Shown piece after piece: positions 30,953-39,093 of a stretch of DNA of 64,000 bases (its first letter is position 1; every line of letters starts with the position of its first letter). Made by a program: the position numbers and the translations under genes. Source of the DNA: Alphaproteobacteria bacterium (GTDB taxonomy: Bacteria; Myxococcota_A; UBA796; GCA-2862545); NCBI GenBank assembly GCA_020632955.1, contig JACKEO010000020.1:10274-74273 (forward strand). Reading direction: 5' to 3'. The notes under the pieces are model-generated. The model did not search any database. It was not told the origin of the DNA and was given only the letters and a program-made list of their open reading frames with translations.

Positions 30953-32293
30953 GTGACCCTCCGATCGGCCCTCTGCGCGATCGTCCTCGCCGCCTGCCAG
31001 GGCTCGGCGAAGCCGGCCGACCTGCCGCCCGTCCCCGAGGGCGTGGCCCCCCCCGAGGCGGGGCGCACCAGCGTGCTGTGGATCGAGGTGTGCTCGCTGC
31101 GCGCCGACCGCGTGGGCGCCTACGGGAACCGCTGGCCCATCTCGCCGAACCTCGACGCCCTGGCGGCGCGCGGGATGCGCTTCGAGCACGTCGTGCCCGC
31201 GGGCGCCTGGACCCGTCCCAGCGTGGCCTCGCTGCGCACCGGCCTCTTCCCGCGCTCGGTCGACATCGACCGCCCGCGGGCCGAGGGCGAGAGCCTCAAG
31301 GTGGACGACAGCTTCGTGCTCTCGTCGGAGTGGCTGCACGACCGCGGCTACCGGACGATCGGCCTGTCGGCGAACCCCAACGGCAACCGCTACTTCGGCT
31401 TCGACCAGGGCTTCGACGTCTGGGTGGACTCCGGCAAGCTCTACACGGGGTGGTTCGAGCACCGGGAGGACGTGCACGACGTCACCGACCGCCTGCTCGC
31501 CGAGATCGACGCCAGCCCCGAGGGCCAGCCCTTCCTCGCGCACCTGCTGCTGTCGGACGCCCACCACCCCTATCCGCGGTCGGCGATGCTCATCCCCACC
31601 GACATGCCGTGGATGCCGGCCGACCAGAACCTCTACGACCGTCAGGTGCGCAAGGTGGACGCCGGCATCGCCCGCATCCTCCGCGAGCTCGACGCCCGCG
31701 GGCGGCGCGACCTGCTGGTGGTGGTGACCTCCGACCACGGCGAGGGCTTCACCGACGACCACGCCCAGTGGCACGGCGCCGAGATGTACAACGCCCAGAC
31801 CTGGGTGCCGTGGATCATGGCGCACCCGGGCCTTCCGGGCGGCGTGGTGGTGCCGGGCCTGGTGCAGACGGTGGACGTGCTGCCCACCGTGCTCGGGCTG
31901 CTGGGCGTGGATCCGGGCGACTACCGCTTCGACGGCCTCGACCTGCACGCGGCGTGGACCGCGCCCGACAGCGTGCAGACGCGGCCCTTCGCCGTGATCC
32001 AGACGGCCTACGACGAGACGCTGCGGACGGGCCTCGTCGACCCCACCTGGCGCTACCTCGTACAGGGGGAGGGCCCGGAGGCCCCGCGGGAGCTCTACCG
32101 CTGGGCCACGGACTGGCAGGAGCGGCAGGAGCTGTCGGCCCAGGAGCCCGAGCTGGTGGCGCGCTTCGACGCGCTGCTCGCCACCTGGAAGGAGGCCCAC
32201 CCGCCGCGCGCGTCGGGCTACCTCGACGAGGCCACGGTGGACGAGGGCACCTGGAAGGCGCTGCAGGAGCTCGGGTACCTGGAGCGCAACTGA
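30953..32293 (+). CDS. divergent sulfatase/alkaline-phosphatase-superfamily lipoprotein
   Basis: A 446-residue protein, GTG start, lipobox LAAC (Cys15). The fold is recognisable: VLWIEVCSLRADRVGAYGN, SPNLDALAARGMRFEHV, AGAWTRPSVASLRTGLFP, then VVVTSDHGEGFTDDHAQWHG for the second metal site. Two key places differ from true sulfatases. The metal-binding Asp of the VDTLRAD motif is Cys47. The nucleophile position (Cys/Ser that becomes formylglycine) is Thr87, as in phosphoethanolamine-transferase-like members. So sulfate-ester hydrolysis by formylglycine is unlikely; a phospho- or transferase function is possible. It may be inactive. Likely lipid-anchored in the periplasm. The next gene overlaps its stop by four bases. 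Confidence 0.8.
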   Translation: MTLRSALCAIVLAACQGSAKPADLPPVPEGVAPPEAGRTSVLWIEVCSLRADRVGAYGNRWPISPNLDALAARGMRFEHVVPAGAWTRPSVASLRTGLFPRSVDIDRPRAEGESLKVDDSFVLSSEWLHDRGYRTIGLSANPNGNRYFGFDQGFDVWVDSGKLYTGWFEHREDVHDVTDRLLAEIDASPEGQPFLAHLLLSDAHHPYPRSAMLIPTDMPWMPADQNLYDRQVRKVDAGIARILRELDARGRRDLLVVVTSDHGEGFTDDHAQWHGAEMYNAQTWVPWIMAHPGLPGGVVVPGLVQTVDVLPTVLGLLGVDPGDYRFDGLDLHAAWTAPDSVQTRPFAVIQTAYDETLRTGLVDPTWRYLVQGEGPEAPRELYRWATDWQERQELSAQEPELVARFDALLATWKEAHPPRASGYLDEATVDEGTWKALQELGYLERN

Positions 32294-34332
32294 GCCGGCG
32301 GGGTGGCCGCACGCCCCCCGCCGCGTCCCTGGGGTGGTGGGGGGTGGCGCTGCTCGGCGCCGCCCTCGCCGGCGTGCTGGTGCGCCATGGCCTCACCGCG
32401 TCCTTCGGCGTCACGCTGTTCACCGACCGCGAGCTGCTGCGGGGGGCGCTCTTCCCCGCCGAGGGAGCCACGCTCGGCGCCGAGATGACGGGGGTGGGCG
32501 CCCGGCTGCCGGGCCCGCTGCTCGGCCTGCTGTTCGCGCTGCCACGCCTCGTCAGCCACGACCCGCACGCGGTGTTCGCCCTGCAGCTCGGGCTGGCCGC
32601 CGTGGCGCTGCTGGTGGTGGGCCTGGCGGTGGGGCGGCGCCTCGGCCCGGCGGCCGCGGCCGTGGCGCTGCTGGCGGGCGTGCTGCCCATGCCCGTGCAG
32701 CACACCCTCGCCATCCTGTGGAACCCCGGCTTCCTGCCGCTGCCCGTGGCGCTGCTGGGGGTGGGTCTGCTGCGCCTGCTCCACGACCGGGACGCCCGGG
32801 GGCTGGACCTGGTGGTGGTGGGGGCCGCGCTCGGCGCGCAGGTGCACGCGTCGGCGGGGGTGCTCCTCGTGGCGGCCCTGCCCGCGGTGGCGCTCTCGGG
32901 CGCCGACGGGCTGGGTCGACGTGTGCCCCGCGCGCTGGGCTGGGGCGCGCTGGTGCTGGCGCCCTACGCGGTGGGCGAGCTGCTGTCGGGCGGCGCGAAC
33001 ACCCGGCTGCTGCTGTCGGGGGGCTCGCGCGGTGCCTGGTCGCCCGGCGTGGCTGCCGACCACGTGGCGATGCTGGTGGGGCTCTGGCACGCGCGGGACC
33101 TCGGGCTCGACGGGGACGGCCTGCGCAGGGCCCTGCCGCTGGCGGTGGCCGCGGGCGGCGTGCTCGGCGCGGCGTGGCGGTGGTCGCGGCCGGGTCCGGC
33201 GCCGGCGGCGCGGGCGGTGGCCGGGACCGGGCTCACCCTCGTGCTCTACCTGCTGGCGCTGGGCCTGGGTCCCGCGCCCGAGCCCGTGCCCCGCTACCTG
33301 CTGGCCGCCGTGCCCCTGCTCGCGGTGGTGCTCGGGGGCACCGTGGGCGCGGTGCTCTCGGTGCTGGAGCCGACCCGGCTCCGGCCCGCGGCCTTCGTGG
33401 CGCTGGCGGCGCTGGCCGTGGGCGTGGCGGGCGGGGTGCCGACGCCGCTCGGTGCGCTGCTCCACCCCGAGGTCGCGGGGCCCGGCACCTGGCGCGAGCT
33501 GACCGCGGTGATCGACGCGGTGCGGGCGCACACGGGCTGGACCCTGCAGCGCACCGTGGGGCGCACCGTCTGGGCCACCCGCTGGGCCGACGGCACCGTC
33601 ACGTGGGGGCTCGGCCCTGCGGTGGGCAGCCTGCTCCACGAGGCCGGCACGCCCTTCGAGGGCTCGGGGGACCCGCCCTGCGCCGTGGTGCTCACCGATG
33701 CCCTCGAGGAGGAGGCCGCGCCGCTGGACGCCGCGGTGGTGCTGGCGGGCGTGGCCGAGGACGCCCGTGTGCTGGAGACGGCGCGCCTGCCCGGCGACCG
33801 CACCTTGCTGCTGTACGCCCGGGACGGGCGCCGGTGTCCCACGTCGATGGTGCAGCGGTACGTGGACCTGCCGCGCGAGGCGGCGCTCCGGACCCTGTGG
33901 CGCGATCTGCCCTGTCGCGAGGCCCGCGCGCTCGGCGCCGAGGGCACCCGGTGGGCACTGCGGCTGCCGGCGCGCACGGCGGGCGGCTGCGAGGGCTCGC
34001 CGCCCCTGGTGCTGGAGGTGGCCGTGGAGGCGCGGCCGGGGGAGCTGCGGGCCACGCTGCACAGCGCCCAGCTCCGCGGGCTGGCCGACAACGGCGGCTG
34101 GCTCTCGTCGGCCGGGGTCCTCCGACCCACGCTGCGCCTGCACGGCGCGGGCGGTGAGGCGGAGGTCGTGATCGAGCCGGGCGGCGTGGGTGGGCGCGGT
34201 CCGGCCACCCCGTTGGCCTCGTGGTGGGTGCAGGTGCCGTCGGGCACCTGGGAGGCCGTGCTGGAGCTGTCGGTGGTGGGGGGGGCGCCGGGGCCGGAGT
34301 CCTTCCCGCTGGGTGCGGTCGTGGTGCCGTAG
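32290..34332 (+). CDS. multi-TM membrane protein with periplasmic C-terminal domain (glycosyltransferase-like?)
   Basis: About 680 residues if translation starts at the CTG at 32290, which overlaps the sulfatase stop (CTGA). The next in-frame start, GTG at 32344, would cut into the first TM segment. About nine TM segments span residues 18-400, with an N-terminal loop carrying TDRELLRGALFPAEG, resembling the layout of ArnT/PMT-type GT-C glycosyltransferases. A soluble C-terminal region of about 250 residues includes TLWRDLPCREARAL. No family is certain. Coupling to the sulfatase-like gene suggests joint modification of an envelope glycan or lipid. Confidence 0.7.
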   Translation: MSRRGGRTPPAASLGWWGVALLGAALAGVLVRHGLTASFGVTLFTDRELLRGALFPAEGATLGAEMTGVGARLPGPLLGLLFALPRLVSHDPHAVFALQLGLAAVALLVVGLAVGRRLGPAAAAVALLAGVLPMPVQHTLAILWNPGFLPLPVALLGVGLLRLLHDRDARGLDLVVVGAALGAQVHASAGVLLVAALPAVALSGADGLGRRVPRALGWGALVLAPYAVGELLSGGANTRLLLSGGSRGAWSPGVAADHVAMLVGLWHARDLGLDGDGLRRALPLAVAAGGVLGAAWRWSRPGPAPAARAVAGTGLTLVLYLLALGLGPAPEPVPRYLLAAVPLLAVVLGGTVGAVLSVLEPTRLRPAAFVALAALAVGVAGGVPTPLGALLHPEVAGPGTWRELTAVIDAVRAHTGWTLQRTVGRTVWATRWADGTVTWGLGPAVGSLLHEAGTPFEGSGDPPCAVVLTDALEEEAAPLDAAVVLAGVAEDARVLETARLPGDRTLLLYARDGRRCPTSMVQRYVDLPREAALRTLWRDLPCREARALGAEGTRWALRLPARTAGGCEGSPPLVLEVAVEARPGELRATLHSAQLRGLADNGGWLSSAGVLRPTLRLHGAGGEAEVVIEPGGVGGRGPATPLASWWVQVPSGTWEAVLELSVVGGAPGPESFPLGAVVVP

Positions 34333-34338
34333 CGCCTG

Positions 34339-34368
34339 GTGTCTCCGGGGGACACGGTCGGTGTCGTC
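34339..34368 (+). repeat. palindromic element, copy 1
   Basis: GTGTCTCCGGGGGACAC at 34339-34355 is a 17-bp near-palindrome, followed by GG and GTGTCG. The same arrangement recurs at 38867. This copy lies just after one gene and about 84 bases before the start of the di-heme protein gene, with a TACGAT at 34400 between. It may be an operator. Confidence 0.55.
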
Positions 34369-34397
34369 CGGTGGCCTTCTGCCCCTCGTGCGTGGCC

Positions 34398-34405
34398 TGT
34401 ACGAT
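34398..34405 (+). promoter_or_regulatory. possible -10 element (TGTACGAT) of the di-heme/HDO operon
   Basis: TACGAT at 34400-34405 sits 34 bases before the ATG at 34439, downstream of the palindrome at 34339. No clear -35 is seen. Confidence 0.35.
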
Positions 34406-34438
34406 CGACGGGTCCCGCGAGACACGGGCATTGCATCC

Positions 34439-35782
34439 ATGGTTCCACGGCTCACGGCCGCTGGGTGGGTCCTCCTGCTCGGCGGGTGCACGGTACAGCT
34501 CGCCCCAGGCCCGGCGCGATCCGGCTTCGCCCGGGATCCGGTGCGCGACGCGCTGGAGGGGGATCTGCGGGAGCTCGCCGACGCCGCCGGCGCGCTCGCA
34601 CCGCGCATGCCGCCCCGGGCGATCTCCCCGGAGATGTACGAGCTCGGACGGGCCCTGTTCTGGGACGGCGAGCTGTCGGGGGGACGCGAGGAGGCCTGCG
34701 CGAGCTGCCACACCAAGGTGCTCGTCATCGGGATGCCCGGGCCCTTCAGCATCGGCAGCGGGCCGGTGCTCACCTCGCGCAACCACCTGGGCGTGGGGGA
34801 CTGGGACCTGCACGGGCCGCGGTTCTTCTGGGATGGCCGGGTGGAGCCGCTGGCCGACGGTCGCCTGCGCAACCCCATCGGGAGCGCCCTGCCGGACGGC
34901 GTGGACGGGCCGTCCCACGCCGCCTTCCTGTTCGGGGGGCTCCACCCGTCCGAGATGATCGGCAAGGACAACGATCTTGCGGCCATCCCCGGCCACGACT
35001 TCCCGGCGATCTGGCGGGCCCTGATGGGCCGCATCCTGGCCTTCGACGGCTACCTGCCGCGCTTCCGCGCCGCCTTCCCCGACGTGGACGACGAGGCCTT
35101 CACCTACGTGCACGCCTCCCGCGCGATGCGTGACTACGCCGAGGTCACGGTGCGCTTCACGGGCTCGCCGTGGGATCGCTTCGTCCGCGGGGAGGAGGGG
35201 GTGCTGTCGGACGAGGCGCTGCGGGGCGGCCTCGTCTTCTTCGGCCGGGGCGGCTGCGCGCGGTGCCACGACGGACCGGCCTTCAGCGACAACGACCTGC
35301 ACAACCTGGCGGTGCCGCAGTTCGGCCCGGGTCCCACGCCCCCGGGCACCGAGACCTTCGACCTGGGGCGCGCCCTCGTCACGCGGGACCCCGACGACAG
35401 CTTCCGCTTCCTCACGCCCTCCCTGCGCCACGTGGGCGAGACCATGCCGTACATGCACAACGGCGTGTTCGTGCACCTCGAGGACGCGGTGCGGCACCAC
35501 CTGGACCCGGTGGCGTCGCTGGAGAGCTTCGGGCCCGCGCAGGTTCCGGCCTCCTACCACCCCTTCTTCCCCACGGGGGCACGCGACGCCGAGCGGCTCG
35601 CGGCGCGGCGCGCCGAGGTGCTCGCCACCCTCGACCCGCTCTTGGCCGAGCCCCTGGACCTGTCGGACGCGGAGGTGCACGACCTGCTCGCCTTCCTCCG
35701 CGCGCTGACGGATCCCGACTTCACCTGGTCGCTGCGCTGGGTGCCCACCAGCTCGCCCACGGGGAGGACCGGTGCGCTCTGA
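34439..35782 (+). CDS. di-heme cytochrome c peroxidase/MauG-family lipoprotein (first of two)
   Basis: A 447-residue protein from the ATG at 34439, lipobox LLGGC. There are two heme c motifs, CASCH and CARCH. Family phrases include MYELGRALFWDGELSGGREEACASCH, FFWDGRVEPL, RNPIGSALPDG, DEALRGGLVFFGRGGCARCHDGPAFSDNDLHN and LRHVGETMPYMHNGVF. Members reduce peroxide or, like MauG and MbnH, oxidise a protein residue at a distance. No protein substrate is obvious beside it. It overlaps the second di-heme gene by 11 bases and opens a four-gene operon with a cupin and a di-iron oxidase. Confidence 0.9.
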   Translation: MVPRLTAAGWVLLLGGCTVQLAPGPARSGFARDPVRDALEGDLRELADAAGALAPRMPPRAISPEMYELGRALFWDGELSGGREEACASCHTKVLVIGMPGPFSIGSGPVLTSRNHLGVGDWDLHGPRFFWDGRVEPLADGRLRNPIGSALPDGVDGPSHAAFLFGGLHPSEMIGKDNDLAAIPGHDFPAIWRALMGRILAFDGYLPRFRAAFPDVDDEAFTYVHASRAMRDYAEVTVRFTGSPWDRFVRGEEGVLSDEALRGGLVFFGRGGCARCHDGPAFSDNDLHNLAVPQFGPGPTPPGTETFDLGRALVTRDPDDSFRFLTPSLRHVGETMPYMHNGVFVHLEDAVRHHLDPVASLESFGPAQVPASYHPFFPTGARDAERLAARRAEVLATLDPLLAEPLDLSDAEVHDLLAFLRALTDPDFTWSLRWVPTSSPTGRTGAL

Positions 35783-37193
35783 GCTCCTGGTGCTCGCGCT
35801 CCTCGCCTGCGCGCCCCCGGACGCGCGCGTGCGGGACGGTCGCGGCGACACCGACGCGCCGCCGATCGGGCTGGACACCCACGACACCGGCGCGCAGCCC
35901 ACCGGCGACCCCGAGGTGGACCTGCGCGCCCTCGCGGCGGAACGCGGGCTGGAGCCCTGGGGTCCCGTGCCCATCGAGGATGCGGCGCTGTACGCCCTCG
36001 GCGCCCAGCTCTTCGTGGAGCCGCTCCTGCTGGGCGGCGTGGTGGTGCCCGAGCTGCAGGCCTGCTCCTCCTGCCACGCGGCGCTGGGGCCGGAGGGGCG
36101 CGACTACGCGCTCAAGGACATCGGCGACGAGGGCATCCGCTACGGCCGCACCATGCCCACCTTCACCGACGTGGGGCGGGCAGGCGTGAGCGCCTGGTTC
36201 TGGGACGCCGCGGTGCGCGTGGAGGACGGCCGCCTGCGCTCGCCCCTGGAGGATCTCGTCCCGCCGGACACCGACCCGCTCGTGGTGGCCCTGATGTGGG
36301 GCGGGGCCCACGTGGGCACGGTCTTCCGCGCGAACATGCCGCTGCAGGAGGTGCCGCCGGGCTCCGTCTTCCGACCCGCCGACATCCCCGAGGACATCCG
36401 GGAACGCTGGGCCTACAGCCTGGAGCGTGTGCTCGGGGTGCGCGCCTACCGGGACGCGCTGCGTCGGGCCTTCCCGGAGGTGCCCGAGGGCGAGCTGTCG
36501 TACCTGCACCTGGCCACGGCGCTCGCGGCCTTCGTGCGCCCGGCCTTCGCCACCGAGGACACGCCGTGGGATCGCTGGCTCGCGGGCGATGCGGGCGCGA
36601 TGTCGCCGGCCGCCAAGCGCGGGGGCGTCCGCTTCTTCGAGCTCGGCTGCGACGGGTGCCACGCGGGGAGCGGCTTCTCCGACCAGCGCGCCCACGCCCT
36701 GGCCGTGCCGCAGTTCGCCCCCGGGATCGGCGACGACGCGCCGCGGGACCTCGGTCTCGAGATCCACACCCGGCGGCGCGAGGACCGCTTCGCCTTCCTC
36801 ACGCCGCGGCTGCGGAACCTGCGCCACACGCGTCCCTACATGCACGACGGCGCCTACGGCACGCTGCAGGAGGCGATCCTGCACCACACCGACCCGCTCG
36901 GTCGGCTGGGCGCCTACGGTCAGGAGGACGTGCCGGTCTGCAGCCAGTTCCTCGACGAGACCAAGACCCACCTCCCCCAGCGGCCGCCGCTGGCCTACGC
37001 CACGCCGGCCGCCGCGGTGGCCGACATGGGTCCCTTCGTCGATCCCGGCCTGCCGCAGGGCGTGGCGCTCACCGACGCCGACCTGCAGGCCCTCGTCGAC
37101 TTCCTCGAGGCGCTCAACGAGCCCTCCCACTTCGGCCGCGTGGAGCAGATCCGCGAGACCGGCGCCAGCGGGCTGTACCCATGGTTCTTCTAG
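35772..37193 (+). CDS. di-heme cytochrome c peroxidase/MauG-family lipoprotein (second of two)
   Basis: A 473-residue protein, GTG start, lipobox LLACA, then a short DTD-type linker (GDTDAPPIGLDTHDTGAQ). Heme motifs are CSSCH and CDGCH, in FVEPLLLGGVVVPELQACSSCH and GGVRFFELGCDGCHAGSGFSD. Matching family phrases occur in the order expected (WFWDAAVRVEDGRLRSPLEDLVPP, LRNLRHTRPYMHDGAYGTL). It is clearly related to, but well diverged from, the gene before it, so the pair is not a recent duplication. It overlaps the cupin start by 13 bases. Confidence 0.9.
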   Translation: MRSELLVLALLACAPPDARVRDGRGDTDAPPIGLDTHDTGAQPTGDPEVDLRALAAERGLEPWGPVPIEDAALYALGAQLFVEPLLLGGVVVPELQACSSCHAALGPEGRDYALKDIGDEGIRYGRTMPTFTDVGRAGVSAWFWDAAVRVEDGRLRSPLEDLVPPDTDPLVVALMWGGAHVGTVFRANMPLQEVPPGSVFRPADIPEDIRERWAYSLERVLGVRAYRDALRRAFPEVPEGELSYLHLATALAAFVRPAFATEDTPWDRWLAGDAGAMSPAAKRGGVRFFELGCDGCHAGSGFSDQRAHALAVPQFAPGIGDDAPRDLGLEIHTRRREDRFAFLTPRLRNLRHTRPYMHDGAYGTLQEAILHHTDPLGRLGAYGQEDVPVCSQFLDETKTHLPQRPPLAYATPAAAVADMGPFVDPGLPQGVALTDADLQALVDFLEALNEPSHFGRVEQIRETGASGLYPWFF

Positions 37194-37687
37194 GGGAGGA
37201 TGCGTCCCAGGCGCTCGCCGAGCTCGTGCGGGTGGCGCGCGACCGGGAGCCCGCCGCGGAGGCGGACGCCGAGGGCTTCGTGCTGGACCCCGGCGACGGG
37301 GGCGCGCCCCACTATGCGCACCGGAACGAACGGCTGGGCATCGACTTCACCGTGCACCGGCTGCCCTTCCCGGGACTCCAGGTCTTCGACCCCCGGGTGG
37401 TGCGCATCGCCCCTGGGGCGTGCAACGAGCGCCACCGACACGCCCACGAGAGCCTCTTCCTGGTGCTGGAGGGCGAGGGCGAGCTCGTCCTGGGGGCGCG
37501 GTCGCTGGCCCTGTCCCGGGGCGCGCTGGCCTTCGTGCCCCGGTGGCTGATGCACCAGACGCGGAACGTCGGTGCCTCGCCGCTCGTGGTGCTGGCGCTC
37601 ACCGACTTCGGGTTCACGTCGGCCGTGCTGGGCGACTACGACGCGCGGACCCGGCTGAAGCACCACGGCCCGGACAGCGCCGCATGA
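37181..37687 (+). CDS. cupin-domain protein
   Basis: A 168-residue protein starting at the ATG inside the end of the previous gene. A single cupin barrel is visible. Motif 1 is CNERHRHAHESLFLVLEGEGEL, with three closely spaced His and the Glu for metal binding. Motif 2 is ALAFVPRWLMHQTRN, with the fourth ligand His. No signal peptide, so it acts in the cytoplasm, unlike the di-heme proteins before it. It overlaps the di-iron oxidase gene by ATGA. Whether it is an oxygenase or a sensor cannot be told. Confidence 0.85.
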   Translation: MVLLGEDASQALAELVRVARDREPAAEADAEGFVLDPGDGGAPHYAHRNERLGIDFTVHRLPFPGLQVFDPRVVRIAPGACNERHRHAHESLFLVLEGEGELVLGARSLALSRGALAFVPRWLMHQTRNVGASPLVVLALTDFGFTSAVLGDYDARTRLKHHGPDSAA

Positions 37688-38817
37688 GCGTGCACGCGGG
37701 GGCCGCAGCGCGCCCCGGGACCGAGGGCATGGACGCCTTGCTCGCGCTCGGGGAGGTGGTGCTCCTGCGCGCCGGGGAGGCGCTCCCCTCCGCCGGGCCG
37801 GGGCTCCATCGGGTGGTCCTGCTGGCCGCGGGGAGGGCGGTGGTGGTGCGCGACGGGCGCGTGGTCGACCGGCTGGAGCAGGGCGACGTGGTGGGCGCCT
37901 TCGCGCACCTCGACAACTGGCCCGCAGGGGCACAGGTGCGTGCGGACGGTGCGCTGCGTGTCCTCGTGGTGGACGGCCGGGCCCTGGTGCGTGCCTTCGT
38001 GGACGCGCCGGGAGCGCTCGCGGAGGTGCTGGGCGTGCTGGCCCACCGGATGCGTCCCTCGCGGCAGGCGGCCGACCCCGCCGACGTGGACGCCTTCCTG
38101 GCGGCGGCGGTGCAGGAGGCCCTCGCCCACCGCGCGGTGCACCACCCGTACCTGCGCGCCCTCGCCGCGGGCACCCTGGACGGCGACCGGCGCCTGCTCG
38201 CCGACTTCGCGCTGCACTACCAGGGCTACTCGGCGTGCTTCCCGCGCTACCTCACCACCGTGATCGCCCGGAGCTCGGCGCCGGCCCACCGGCGGGCGCT
38301 GCTGGAGAACCTGGTGGAGGAGTCGGGGGTGTACGGGGCGGAGGAGCTGGCGGCCCTCGCCGCCGTGGGCGTGGAGGCGGACTGGGTGGACGGCGTGCCG
38401 CATCCCGAGCTCTTCGCGCGCTTCTGTGCGGCCGTGGGCGTGCCCGCGGACGGGTCGGCGCCCACCCCCCTCGAGGTGATCTGCTGGCGCGAGAGCCTGC
38501 TGGGCCTCCTCGCCCACGGGAGCGAAGCGGAGGCCGTGGGTGCCCTCGGTCTGGGCACCGAGACCATCGTCAGCACGATGTACCAGGCCTTCCTGCCCCT
38601 CCTGGCGCGGGCGGGGCTGTCGCCGCGCGACGCCGTCTTCTTCCCGCTGCACGCCGCGGTGGACGACCACCACCAGGCCACCCTGCTCGCGGTGGCGCGC
38701 GACCTGGCGGGCACCGCGCACGGCCGCGAGGGCCTGGTGAAGGGCATGCGCAAGGCCCTGGCGCTGCGCGTGGCCTTCTGGGACCACCTCTGGGCCCGGG
38801 CGGTCCAGGGCGCCTGA
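37684..38817 (+). CDS. heme-oxygenase-like di-iron oxidase with N-terminal cNMP-binding-like domain
   Basis: A 377-residue protein. Residues about 17-122 look like a cyclic-nucleotide-binding fold (HRVVLLAAGRAVVVRDGRVVDRLEQGDVVGAF, ending in a helix LAEVLGVLAHRM). The phosphate-binding cassette Arg is not evident, so it may bind another ligand. Residues about 130-377 match heme-oxygenase-like di-iron oxidases (HDOs, CADD/UndA/SznF type). The six usual ligands can be placed: E212 or E213 (ENLVEES), H240 (PHPELF), E293 (LGLGTE), and H323, D327, H330 in LHAAVDDHHQA. It ends the four-gene operon. Its substrate is unknown; TENA-type thiaminase is less likely because the iron ligands are complete. 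Confidence 0.85.
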   Translation: MSVHAGAAARPGTEGMDALLALGEVVLLRAGEALPSAGPGLHRVVLLAAGRAVVVRDGRVVDRLEQGDVVGAFAHLDNWPAGAQVRADGALRVLVVDGRALVRAFVDAPGALAEVLGVLAHRMRPSRQAADPADVDAFLAAAVQEALAHRAVHHPYLRALAAGTLDGDRRLLADFALHYQGYSACFPRYLTTVIARSSAPAHRRALLENLVEESGVYGAEELAALAAVGVEADWVDGVPHPELFARFCAAVGVPADGSAPTPLEVICWRESLLGLLAHGSEAEAVGALGLGTETIVSTMYQAFLPLLARAGLSPRDAVFFPLHAAVDDHHQATLLAVARDLAGTAHGREGLVKGMRKALALRVAFWDHLWARAVQGA

Positions 38818-38866
38818 GCGCGTGGGGACGTGCTCGTGGAGCCTGCGACGGCCGTGCGTCCAGGTC

Positions 38867-38896
38867 GTGTCCCCAGGGGACACGGTGCGTGTCGCC
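38867..38896 (+). repeat. palindromic element, copy 2
   Basis: GTGTCCCCAGGGGACAC at 38867-38883 is a perfect 17-bp palindrome around a central A, followed by GG and GTGTCG as in copy 1 at 34339. About 40 bases later comes GACGATCTACG, again like copy 1. No plus-strand gene follows, so this may be a relic promoter or a repeat. Confidence 0.55.
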
Positions 38897-39021
38897 TTCG
38901 CCAGTCCGGCGCAGCGCGCAGACGATCTACGCTGCGGATCCGGGGCACGACATCGACGGGCGGTAGGTGGTGCTGCGGTCGTCGCTGTCGTGTGGATCCC
39001 AGGCTCCGGCCGGGAACCCTG

Positions 39022-39053
39022 CCGTCGGCGCGGAGAGGCACGCGCGCCGACGG
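39022..39053. terminator. hairpin between convergent genes
   Basis: CCGTCGGCGCG (39022-39032) and CGCGCCGACGG (39043-39053) form an 11-bp perfect stem with a 10-base loop. It lies between the convergent HDO gene and the vWA gene, and may terminate both. No T-tract is seen. Confidence 0.5.
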
Positions 39054-39093
39054 TCAGCCCTGCCCTCTCCCCGCGACGTGACGGGGCGGGAGG

